A stretch of DNA of 64,000 bases from contig NZ_CP144164.1 of the NCBI RefSeq assembly GCF_037478005.1, forward strand, positions 3,162,001 to 3,226,000, read 5' to 3'. Made by a program: the position numbers and the translations under genes. The notes under the pieces are model-generated. The model had not been told where the DNA came from, made no database searches, and saw only the letters and a program-made list of their open reading frames with translations. Source of the DNA: Alteromonas sp. M12. Lineage in GTDB: Bacteria; Pseudomonadota; Gammaproteobacteria; Enterobacterales; Alteromonadaceae. Positions 18,543 through 24,817 of this stretch are shown piece by piece (position 1 is the stretch's first letter; every line of letters begins with the position of its first letter).

Positions 18543-18630
18543 AATATTGCGCATTGAGTCAGAGTCACCTCAAGGAAGCAAAGTTAAATGCGATTTGGTT
18601 AACGTAGGTGACCGCCAACTGAGCAATATT
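18543..18630. repeat. 88-base imperfect inverted repeat in flagellin 1/2 gap
   Basis: Nested arms: outer AATATTGC (18543-18550) with GCAATATT (18623-18630), then TCAG with CTGA, then GTCACCT (18564-18570) with AGGTGAC (18606-18612), around a 35-base loop. No coding frame of note. It could be a cruciform, a small mobile-element relic or part of an RNA; the sequence does not decide. Confidence 0.5.
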
Positions 18631-18694
18631 ACTTTGTTGTAATTTAAATGTGTTTGTTACTTTGAATATTTCACTTTTAGACTTGAGCGAGTTT

Positions 18695-18709
18695 TGGCAC
18701 AGCGATTGC
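18695..18709 (+). promoter_or_regulatory. sigma54-type promoter on the plus strand
   Basis: TTGGCAC-AGCGA-TTGCT on the plus strand (core TGGCAC 18695-18700, TTGC 18706-18709) matches the RpoN -24/-12 consensus with correct spacing. No plus-strand protein gene follows. Transcription would start near 18721 and run antisense to the 3' end of the flagellin 2 message. Confidence 0.6.
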
Positions 18710-18769
18710 TAAGTTATGCAAGTATAAACGTGAGACAAAATAGAAAAGCCATTTTTTTGGCATAAGAAT

Positions 18770-18798
18770 AAAAAAAGGCCAGATCAAATGACCTGGCC
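18770..18798 (-). terminator. terminator of flagellin 2
   Basis: On the minus strand the arms GGCCAGGTC and GATCTGGCC (one G-U pair) enclose ATTT and are followed by seven T residues: a standard Rho-independent terminator about 230 bases past the flagellin 2 stop. Confidence 0.85.
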
Positions 18799-18801
18799 AA
18801 C

Positions 18802-18826
18802 TTGCTCACGTTAGGAGTACGAGCAA
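18802..18826 (-). ncRNA. conserved 3' UTR hairpin A (flagellin 2)
   Basis: Minus-strand arms TTGCTC and GAGCAA hold a loop containing ACTCCTAACGT, immediately before the terminator hairpin. Flagellin 4 has the same loop on a different stem at 21464-21492. Thirteen bases (CTCACGTTAGGAG on plus) are identical, while the stems differ but still pair, which suggests selection for structure. The loop is complementary to CGTTAGGAG, the ribosome site of flagellin 3. Confidence 0.55.
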
Positions 18827-18922
18827 ATACTGTTTCTGTCCGGCTGGCAGGGTTAGAGAATGAATACTGGCCTCTCAACCAAACTTCTACACTCTCAGTC
18901 CTGTTAGTCGGCTTTTTATTTA

Positions 18923-18940
18923 GGTGGTGCCGACACCACC
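18923..18940 (-). ncRNA. stable tetraloop hairpin in flagellin 2 3' UTR
   Basis: Arms GGTGGTG and CACCACC close a TCGG tetraloop on the minus strand. A further hairpin CACATT-TCC-AATGTG lies at 18962-18976. Both are in the 3' untranslated part of flagellin 2 and probably protect or process the message. Confidence 0.5.
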
Positions 18941-19028
18941 GCCATCCCTGGCCTATCTAGACACATTTCCAATGTGCCTCTGGGTTGGCCTCTCATTTCC
19001 TACCCTCAGAAATTTGATTATCTCTATA

Positions 19029-19856
19029 TTACCCGAGCAACTGTAATGCAGCCTGAGGCCGTTGATTAGCCTGGGACAAAACAGTTAAATTGGCTTGCTG
19101 TAAAATTTGTGCGCGGGTAAGACTTGCCGTTTCTGTGGCAAAATCTGTATCTTGAATACGCGATCTTGCCGCTGATACGTTCTCAGATATATTACTTAAA
19201 TTACGAATAGTGGATTGAAAGCGATTTTGAATCGCCCCTAAATCGGCACGTTTAGCATCAATTATAGATATAGCCTCGCTTACTCTGGTTAACGCCGCTG
19301 AAGCTTGAGCTTCTGTTGCAACCGAAAGATTAAATCCGGCAAATAAACCCGAAATACCATATCCACCCTCTCGGGATATATTGACACTAATCGTTTGACC
19401 AGCATTGGCCCCGACTAGAAATTTTGAAGAATAAAATCCATCGAGTAAGTTTACTCCGCCGAACTGACTGTAGCTGGCAATACGGCTTATTTCAGTTTTT
19501 AATGCCGACACTTCTTTTTGCAGGGCTAAGCGATCCGCTGAATTATTAATCCCATTTTGAGATTGTACGGCTAAAACTCTTATACGTTGAAGCGCTACCG
19601 TGCTTTCTGCTAACGCTCCTTCTGCAGTCTGGGCTAAGGAAATGCCATCATTTGCATTTCTGACAGCCATATCCAAGCCTAAAATTTGTGTGGTTAGTCG
19701 ATTAGATATTTGCAGACCGGCTGCATCATCTTTAGCGCCATTAATTCTAAAGCCAGACGATAAACGTTCAAAAGCGGTACTTAACTCATTATTGGTGGTA
19801 ATTAATTGCCGCTTGGCATTAATTGATGAAATATTTGTATTCACAAACAATGTCAT
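19029..19856 (-). CDS. fliC: flagellin 2
   Basis: A 275-residue flagellin of the same minimal-domain type, closest to flagellin 3: [20 protein letters not shown] at the N-terminus, [20 protein letters not shown] in D1, and the C-terminal [20 protein letters not shown] to [11 protein letters not shown]. The frame extends to a GTG at 19865, but AGGAG lies eight bases before the ATG at 19856, so that is the start. Unlike the other three flagellin genes it has no recognisable sigma28 site upstream on its own strand, so its control differs or it is weakly expressed. Confidence 0.96.
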   Translation of the reverse strand: MTLFVNTNISSINAKRQLITTNNELSTAFERLSSGFRINGAKDDAAGLQISNRLTTQILGLDMAVRNANDGISLAQTAEGALAESTVALQRIRVLAVQSQNGINNSADRLALQKEVSALKTEISRIASYSQFGGVNLLDGFYSSKFLVGANAGQTISVNISREGGYGISGLFAGFNLSVATEAQASAALTRVSEAISIIDAKRADLGAIQNRFQSTIRNLSNISENVSAARSRIQDTDFATETASLTRAQILQQANLTVLSQANQRPQAALQLLG

Positions 19857-19944
19857 TATCCACACTCCTAAACTTTAACTAACTTACTGTTTATCAAAAG
19901 TTTTATAATAGAATAAGTGTAGACAACTCAGCTAAATATAAATT

Positions 19945-19959
19945 TGGCACACATAATGC
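19945..19959 (+). promoter_or_regulatory. sigma54-like site on the plus strand, upstream gap of flagellin 2
   Basis: TTGGCAC-ACATA-ATGCT has the invariant GG and GC with correct ten-base spacing, one base off TTGC at the -12 part. It points away from flagellin 2, towards the small plus-strand frame at 19985 and a plus-strand terminator at 20228-20277. Confidence 0.4.
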
Positions 19960-19984
19960 TAAATCCATATTGTCAGTCATTACC

Positions 19985-20146
19985 ATGGCTGACAGTTTTG
20001 CCAAACAATTACGTTTGACGAAGCTGTACAAAAAGCATGAGCGAAAGCTCAAGTCGACGGGCGGGATTGATGGCCTATACCTCAATACCCCTCACTACCT
20101 CCTGGCTTCTTTTCTGCCCAGTCGACTGCCCATTAAAAAAGCCTAA
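19985..20146 (+). CDS. small ORF, 53 residues, unknown function
   Basis: A plus-strand frame begins at ATG 19985 and ends at a TAA (20144-20146) lying exactly in the loop of the hairpin AAAGCC-TAA-GGCTTT. The product is basic and plausible as a protein: MADSFAKQLRLTKLYKKHER, then a glycine/aspartate turn and a hydrophobic LYLNTPHYLLASFLPSRLP stretch near the C-terminus. A sigma54-like site lies about 25 bases upstream. Against it: no good ribosome site, no family recognised, and the frame sits in a stretch rich in inverted repeats. It could be a remnant of an inserted element, or noncoding. Base composition is richer in GC than the flanking DNA. Confidence 0.3.
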   Translation: MADSFAKQLRLTKLYKKHERKLKSTGGIDGLYLNTPHYLLASFLPSRLPIKKA

Positions 20147-20152
20147 GGCTTT
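20135..20152 (-). terminator. terminator downstream of flagellin 3
   Basis: Minus strand: AAAGCC-TTA-GGCTTTTTT, a six-base stem with a run of T. It is about 200 bases past the flagellin 3 stop and can end that transcript before flagellin 2. Confidence 0.65.
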
Positions 20153-20227
20153 ATTATGGAGTGAGAATTCGCCCGCGCCTTTGCATAGCGTGAGTTATCT
20201 AATTGTTCTAGTAAAACGTTCCTTCTT

Positions 20228-20277
20228 CGGTCGGTTGCAGCCTGCCCCCACAATTTGCAATCCGACCGTTTTCTTTT
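20228..20277 (+). terminator. plus-strand terminator-like hairpin
   Basis: Arms CGGTCGGTTGCA (20228-20239) and TGCAATCCGACCG (20256-20268, one bulged T) are followed on the plus strand by TTTTCTTTT. The T-run is on this side only, so the hairpin should stop plus-strand transcription coming from the 19945 region. Confidence 0.5.
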
Positions 20278-20310
20278 GTTCAATCAATCTTCAATGTTGC
20301 AGCCTGCCCC
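20234..20310. repeat. 15-base direct repeat GTTGCAGCCTGCCCC
   Basis: Two exact copies at 20234-20248 and 20296-20310, 62 bases apart start to start, in the noncoding gap after flagellin 3. The first copy overlaps the left arm of the plus-strand terminator hairpin. Function unknown. Confidence 0.7.
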
Positions 20311-20355
20311 TTTTGCTTGCTCAGCATCATATTTCATGATTTTTCTCTACTTATA

Positions 20356-21198
20356 TTATTGCAACAGTTGCAATGCAGCTTGAGGACGTTGATTCGCTTG
20401 TCCCAACACTGTAATACTGGCCTGTTGAATTATCTGCCAGCGGGTTAGTTCAGCGGTTTCAGCCGCAAAGTCTGTATCGCGGATACGAGATCTCGCCGCT
20501 GAAACATTTTCTGAAATGTTGCTTAAGTTTCTGATAGTTGATTGAAATCTATTTTGAATCGCACCTAAATCAGCGCGTTTAGCATCGATAATAGAAATTG
20601 CACCTAATACAGCAGTCATAGCACGAGACGCATCGGCCTCAGTAGCAACAGATATTAAATTTGCTTCAATACTCTGAGAACCGAATAAGCCGGAAGTCCC
20701 GTATCCACCTGCTCTAGAGATATTGACACTGATAGTTTGACCTGGATTAGCACCCACCAAAAAGGCGGACGAATAGGCACCACCAAGAATATTAACGCCA
20801 CCGAATTGCGAAGTTGCGGCAATTCGACTTATTTCTTGTTTTAAAGCATCTACTTCTTTTTGTAGTGCTAATCGATCTGCCGATCCATTAATACCATTTT
20901 GAGATTGCACCGCTAATACACGTATGCGTTGCAATGCAGATGTAGTTTCGGCCAATGCACCTTCTGCAGTTTGCGCAAGCGAAATACCATCATTTGCATT
21001 TCTTACAGCCATATTAAGGCCCAGAATTTGCGTGGTAAGTCGATTGGAGATTTGCAGACCGGCGGCATCATCTTTCGCATTGTTTATGCGCAAACCTGAA
21101 GATAAGCGTTCAAACGCTGTACTTAAATTATTGTTCGACGTGAATAGCTGACGACTCGCATTCAACGACGACACATTTGTGTTGACGTATAAAGACAT
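20356..21198 (-). CDS. fliC: flagellin 3
   Basis: A 280-residue flagellin with the conserved N-terminal [20 protein letters not shown] and [20 protein letters not shown]1 [20 protein letters not shown], and C-terminal [20 protein letters not shown] to [11 protein letters not shown]. It differs from its paralogues by a tryptophan in the C-terminal helix, a small insertion (SIEANLISVATEADASRAM) in the middle, and a final Gln. Its ribosome site CGTTAGGAG is exactly complementary to the loop shared by the flagellin 2 and 4 3' UTR hairpins. A sigma28-like promoter lies about 155 bases upstream. Confidence 0.96.
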   Translation of the reverse strand: MSLYVNTNVSSLNASRQLFTSNNNLSTAFERLSSGLRINNAKDDAAGLQISNRLTTQILGLNMAVRNANDGISLAQTAEGALAETTSALQRIRVLAVQSQNGINGSADRLALQKEVDALKQEISRIAATSQFGGVNILGGAYSSAFLVGANPGQTISVNISRAGGYGTSGLFGSQSIEANLISVATEADASRAMTAVLGAISIIDAKRADLGAIQNRFQSTIRNLSNISENVSAARSRIRDTDFAAETAELTRWQIIQQASITVLGQANQRPQAALQLLQ

Positions 21199-21353
21199 TT
21201 TTTTCTCCTAACGATTTAAGCAATCCGCCAAACCTATTATTATTATTAGTGGTTTTTGCGGTGATTCTAAGTGCGCTATTATTAGTTTTATTACGTCACT
21301 TATTTAGGCGTGTACTTATTATTTTTTTATTTTGTACATCGCTCTTGGAATCT

Positions 21354-21381
21354 TTATCGAACAGGATCGAAAAATCCTTTA
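21354..21381 (-). promoter_or_regulatory. sigma28-like promoter of flagellin 3
   Basis: Minus strand: TAAA, 16 bases, TTCGATAA. The -10 part keeps CGATAA, but spacing is one base longer than the FliA optimum, so activity may be lower than at flagellins 1 and 4. Confidence 0.6.
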
Positions 21382-21435
21382 GCATAAATTTAAGCTAAAT
21401 TATTATCCCTATTAATATCAATTAGTTAGGTTGAG

Positions 21436-21460
21436 AAAAAAGCCGACTAAATTAGTCGGC
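21436..21460 (-). terminator. terminator of flagellin 4
   Basis: Minus strand: GCCGACTA-ATT-TAGTCGGC followed by six T residues; a standard Rho-independent terminator about 105 bases past the flagellin 4 stop. Confidence 0.9.
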
Positions 21461-21463
21461 GAA

Positions 21464-21492
21464 GCGCTCTCACGTTAGGAGGGAAAGAGCGC
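21464..21492 (-). ncRNA. conserved 3' UTR hairpin B (flagellin 4)
   Basis: Minus-strand arms GCGCTCT and AGAGCGC enclose a loop with CCTCCTAACGTG and sit three bases before the terminator stem. This is the counterpart of hairpin A after flagellin 2: same loop, different but intact stem, same distance to the terminator. A CU-rich loop complementary to ribosome sites is typical of small-RNA seed regions. Confidence 0.55.
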
Positions 21493-21562
21493 ACTCTCTA
21501 CGTTATGGGCCATTAAAAGCAGAATCACTACCCCCTGGCTTTAATTTCCCAATCGTATTCTA

Positions 21563-22387
21563 TTAACCTAGAAGCTGAAGCGCTGATTGTGGACGCTGAT
21601 TAGCCTGAGACAAAACAGTTAAACTTGCCTGTTGGATAATCTGATTACGTGTCAATTCAGCAGTTTCTGTAGCAAAATCTGTATCACGAATACGTGAACG
21701 AGCTCCAGCAACATTTTCAGATATATTACTTAAGTTTCTGATAGTTGATTGGAAACGGTTTTGCAGAGCACCTAAATCGGCACGTACAGCTCCTACAGTT
21801 GAAATTGCAGCAGTAATCTCTGTTAACGCTGCAGATGCAGATTCAATACTCGCAACTGACGTAGCAGCGATACCTAGGCCAGAAGCCCCAAAACCACTAG
21901 TTCTAGACAAATTAACAGAAATAGTTTGACCACCGTTTGCACCCACTAGGAATGCAGCTGAAAATGCCCCATCAAGGATGTCGACACCGGCAAACTGTGA
22001 AGTTTGAGCAATACGTGAAATTTCAGTTTTAAGTGCTGAAACTTCTTTTTGTAGTGCTAAACGGTCAGCGGAGGTATTAATACCATTTTGTGATTGGACT
22101 GCAAGAGTACGGATACGTTGAAGTGAGTTTGTAACTTCTCCTAACGCGCCCTCAGCAGTTTGTGCTAAAGAAATCGCATCATTGGCATTTCTTACAGCTT
22201 GGTTAAGACCTTGAACCTGGGTGGTTAAACGGTCGGTAATTTGCAAACCAGCAGCATCATCCGCTGCACGGTTTATACGGAAACCAGAAGACAAACGCTC
22301 AAAAGACGTGCCTAAACGGTTAGATGAATCAAATAATTGACGTTGCGCATTCAAAGACGAAACGTTGGTGTTAACGTATAATCCCAT
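21563..22387 (-). CDS. fliC: flagellin 4
   Basis: A 274-residue flagellin very close to flagellin 1: [59 protein letters not shown] and the C-terminal [20 protein letters not shown] to [10 protein letters not shown]. The two mid-regions differ slightly ([18 protein letters not shown] here), giving four filament proteins of nearly equal size. The ATG is preceded by TAGGAG, by two hairpins in the leader, and by a well-spaced sigma28 promoter. It is the flagellin nearest the hook-filament junction genes. Confidence 0.97.
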   Translation of the reverse strand: MGLYVNTNVSSLNAQRQLFDSSNRLGTSFERLSSGFRINRAADDAAGLQITDRLTTQVQGLNQAVRNANDAISLAQTAEGALGEVTNSLQRIRTLAVQSQNGINTSADRLALQKEVSALKTEISRIAQTSQFAGVDILDGAFSAAFLVGANGGQTISVNLSRTSGFGASGLGIAATSVASIESASAALTEITAAISTVGAVRADLGALQNRFQSTIRNLSNISENVAGARSRIRDTDFATETAELTRNQIIQQASLTVLSQANQRPQSALQLLG

Positions 22388-22410
22388 GGGATATCTCCTA
22401 CACTCTCAGT

Positions 22411-22443
22411 CCAGCGTTTCGCTGGCAACCGATAAAAATCGGT
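22411..22443 (-). promoter_or_regulatory. paired leader hairpins of flagellin 4 mRNA
   Basis: Two small perfect hairpins lie just upstream of the ribosome site: CCAGCG-AAA-CGCTGG (22411-22425) and ACCGAT-TTTT-ATCGGT (22428-22443). They may stabilise the message or gate translation. Confidence 0.45.
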
Positions 22444-22515
22444 GGTTAAAAAACACATTCAAGAACATCAATCTTAGTCAAAACTAGATCGGTGTTACTG
22501 GCTCTCTCAGATAGG

Positions 22516-22542
22516 GTATCGACGGGTTAAAAAATCCCTTTA
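22516..22542 (-). promoter_or_regulatory. sigma28 (FliA) promoter of flagellin 4
   Basis: Minus strand: TAAA, 15 bases, GTCGATAC. Spacing is exact and the same GTCGATA core occurs at flagellin 1, as expected for co-regulated late filament genes. Confidence 0.75.
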
Positions 22543-22548
22543 ACTAAA

Positions 22549-22577
22549 TTTTGCCGTTTTTTATAAAAACGGCAAAA
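22549..22577. terminator. 13-base perfect hairpin upstream of flagellin 4 promoter
   Basis: TTTTGCCGTTTTT-TAT-AAAAACGGCAAAA, just upstream of the -35 element. It can form on either strand. The A/T-rich arm ends resemble a bidirectional terminator that isolates the flagellin promoter, but no free T-run follows. Confidence 0.45.
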
Positions 22578-22645
22578 AATTTCCGCTTTGCAAATTGTAA
22601 TTAATTGAGATTCAATAGCTTTTTAGATAAAAATAAATTTTAAAA

Positions 22646-23575
22646 ATGATGATTAATTGGACTAATTCGATTTGGAAAACATCTAAACACAGCGCTTTTA
22701 CCGATCTTTGTGAGTTTGCTGACAAACTATTTGTTAGTTTTAGAGAAGCGTCAGATCACATGAGCCAAGATGGTGACATACGCATCGTTACTTGCGACCT
22801 ATTTGGTAAAAAAATTAACAGCACCACCCTTAAAATGGCAAATTGTGATTTGCGAGATCCTAAGTTAACGGTCATGCCCGATGGCAAATTACTGATGACT
22901 GCCTACGCTCGTTGTTATGATGAAACTGGCAAGTGGCGGCATAGTCGTTCGTTGTGTTGGTTTTCTCAAGATGGATTAAGTTGGTCGAGTCAACATTGGT
23001 TTGCTGAAAAAAATTGGTGGGTTTGGCGAATACGCTGGCAAGGAGAACAAGCCTATGGATTTGCTTACAAACGTGCTCAACAACAACTGAACCTTTATAA
23101 AGGTAATCCATTACGCACCTTTGATTGTGTAAAACCTAATGTGCTTAGTCTAGCCAGTCACGGACTTGGTTATCCAAATGAAAGTGATTTGTGTTTTATG
23201 CAAAATGGCGAGGCTTATGCCGTGGTTCGCAGAGATGCTGACTCGTTTACTGCGCAATGTGGCTTTTCAAAACCTCCCTATAACCGTTGGCAGTGGTTTG
23301 ATTTGCAACAATATATTGGTGCGCCTGTTATCATTTCACATGGTCCGGAAAATATATTGATTTGTGGTAGGGCTTGGTTGAATGGAAAATTTAAAACTGC
23401 GCTTTGGCAAATGAACATTGAAACTAAAAAGTTGATCCTAAAGGTTGTTCTACCCTCAGGTGGCGACTGCAGTTATGCGGGCATGGTGCGCTATAATGAA
23501 AAAATATACGTTAGCTATTATTCAAGTCATATCGACAATCAAAGTCACATCTATTTAGCGCAGCTAAACCTTTGA
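22646..23575 (+). CDS. sialidase-like beta-propeller protein (BNR/Asp-box)
   Basis: A 309-residue protein without signal peptide, resembling the exo-sialidase-fold family. The N-terminal LFVSFREASDHMSQDGDIRI and LRDPKLTVMPDGKLLMTAYA match the opening blades of these propellers. WFSQDGLSWS near residues 104-113 is an Asp-box (S-x-D-x-G-x-x-W). Arginines in SFREAS and AVVRRDAD could belong to the carboxylate-binding triad, though this needs a structure. It is the only plus-strand gene between pseB and cheV, ending eight bases from the flgL stop. A cytoplasmic enzyme acting on nonulosonic-acid glycans is an attractive idea given the Pse operon, but activity is unproven. The start may be the next ATG at 22649. 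Confidence 0.75.
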   Translation: MMINWTNSIWKTSKHSAFTDLCEFADKLFVSFREASDHMSQDGDIRIVTCDLFGKKINSTTLKMANCDLRDPKLTVMPDGKLLMTAYARCYDETGKWRHSRSLCWFSQDGLSWSSQHWFAEKNWWVWRIRWQGEQAYGFAYKRAQQQLNLYKGNPLRTFDCVKPNVLSLASHGLGYPNESDLCFMQNGEAYAVVRRDADSFTAQCGFSKPPYNRWQWFDLQQYIGAPVIISHGPENILICGRAWLNGKFKTALWQMNIETKKLILKVVLPSGGDCSYAGMVRYNEKIYVSYYSSHIDNQSHIYLAQLNL

Positions 23576-23582
23576 TCTAAAA

Positions 23583-24809
23583 TTAAATATAGTCAAATAA
23601 CGTTAGTCCAGTTACGCGCGAAAAAGTTGCTTGAGCTGCTTGCAATGCGGTTTCTTGTTTACTCAATTCAGAAACGGCCTCTGCATAATCCACATCTTCG
23701 ATATTCGCACGGGCTGTTTTATTGGCGATTTCAAGATCCAAATTCGATTCATAAACCGACTCGGCAACATTCATGCGGCCACCTAAGGATGAAGTTGCAT
23801 TAGCTAACGCCTTTGAACCATTATCAATACCCACCAGTGCATCGGCTATGGCTTCATTAAGTCCTTTATCAGTCAAATCGCCATTATTCAGCGCCAGATA
23901 AAAGTTGTTTAATGTTTCGGCTATATTTTTCTTTTCTGGCTTATCTAATTCAAAGTCAAAGGTATTACCGACACTTCCTTCAACATTAAATTCAATGCCA
24001 TTAAACACTAGGGGTTCCCCAGAAATAAAATTAACCGTGGCAATTGTATCGCCGCTACCCAAGTTATCAATTTGCAGTTGATTGCCCGCTAGTATAGTCG
24101 CTTGAAACTGGTTGTTCGCTGGGGTCACAGCATCGTAATTATTTTTATGAAATTTATCGAAAGCAGCTTGCTCAGTAATAACAGAGGAAATTGACGATAT
24201 ACCAACGTCTCCGGTGACACTAAAATTAAGCCTTGCTTGTACATTTTCAAAAACAGATTTTCCAGAGCTATTAGACTGAATACTCAGCGCGTCAGAGACT
24301 TGGATTTTTTTCACTCCATCATCCCCAGAAAACGTATACTTTTCACCGACCGCTGAAGGATTATAAGTAAACGCTTCGGTTTGAGATTGATAACCGGCGA
24401 AAATAAATTCACCATTGGAATTTTGGGTATTCATCAAACTAAATACTTCGTCTCGAATCGCACCAATTTCAATTCCAATCGCTTGTAAATCAGATTCGTC
24501 GTAAACTCCATTGCCTGATTGAACCATTAATTGCCTTGCTTTATCCAAAGCAGTATTAATATTCCTTAGGACAACTTCTTCCTGCTGCAATGAATTGGTC
24601 AGCAAATCATTATTTCGTTTGAATTGGGTGATTTTGTCCAGGTCTTCGGTTAATCGAACAACTTGAGCGGCGCCAACTGGATCATCAGAAGGTCGTAATA
24701 GTTTTTTCCCTGAAGACAATTGTTGCTGCACATCAGACAAGGCCCCCTGATTCTGCGTAATAGTGTTAATGCTTCTGTCATACAACTGATTAGTGGATAT
24801 TCTGGCCAT
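23583..24809 (-). CDS. flgL: flagellar hook-filament junction protein FlgL
   Basis: A 408-residue FlgL (HAP3). The N-terminal RISTNQLYDRSINTITQNQG and VQQQLSSGKKLLRPSDDPVGAAQ are the flagellin-like D0/D1 helices. The C-terminal NIEDVDYAEAVSELSKQETA to FSRVTGLTLFDYI matches FlgL endings. It joins the filament to FlgK. Exported through the flagellar type III route, so no signal peptide. It follows flgK by eight bases and is the last gene of the flgF-L operon. Confidence 0.95.
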   Translation of the reverse strand: MARISTNQLYDRSINTITQNQGALSDVQQQLSSGKKLLRPSDDPVGAAQVVRLTEDLDKITQFKRNNDLLTNSLQQEEVVLRNINTALDKARQLMVQSGNGVYDESDLQAIGIEIGAIRDEVFSLMNTQNSNGEFIFAGYQSQTEAFTYNPSAVGEKYTFSGDDGVKKIQVSDALSIQSNSSGKSVFENVQARLNFSVTGDVGISSISSVITEQAAFDKFHKNNYDAVTPANNQFQATILAGNQLQIDNLGSGDTIATVNFISGEPLVFNGIEFNVEGSVGNTFDFELDKPEKKNIAETLNNFYLALNNGDLTDKGLNEAIADALVGIDNGSKALANATSSLGGRMNVAESVYESNLDLEIANKTARANIEDVDYAEAVSELSKQETALQAAQATFSRVTGLTLFDYI

Positions 24810-24817
24810 AGTACAAT

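Larger units (their letters stand above)
18721..18921 (+). ncRNA. candidate sigma54-driven small RNA, antisense to flagellin 2 3' UTR
   Basis: The plus-strand stretch begins about 12 bases after a consensus sigma54 site. It ends with a stem CCGGCTGGCAGG (18840-18851) against CCTGTTAGTCGG (18900-18911), which pair over 12 positions with three G-U pairs and are followed by CTTTTTATTT, a terminator signature on this strand. An inner stem GGTTAGAG with CTCTCAACC, and an upstream hairpin showing ACGTTAGGAG in its loop (18802-18826), add structure. No open frame longer than about 15 codons is seen. The alternative is that these structures belong only to the minus-strand flagellin 2 3' UTR. Inferred, not proven. 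Confidence 0.35.

Noticed and set aside
19903..20085. 60-codon minus-strand frame upstream of flagellin 2
   Set aside because: No ribosome site or family; overlaps the plus-strand candidate and the structured region.
20037..20339. 100-codon plus-strand frame in the flagellin 3 downstream gap
   Set aside because: Cys/Ser/Leu-rich chance-like composition, runs through a terminator hairpin and ends just before flagellin 3; the shorter frame at 19985 in another phase is more protein-like.
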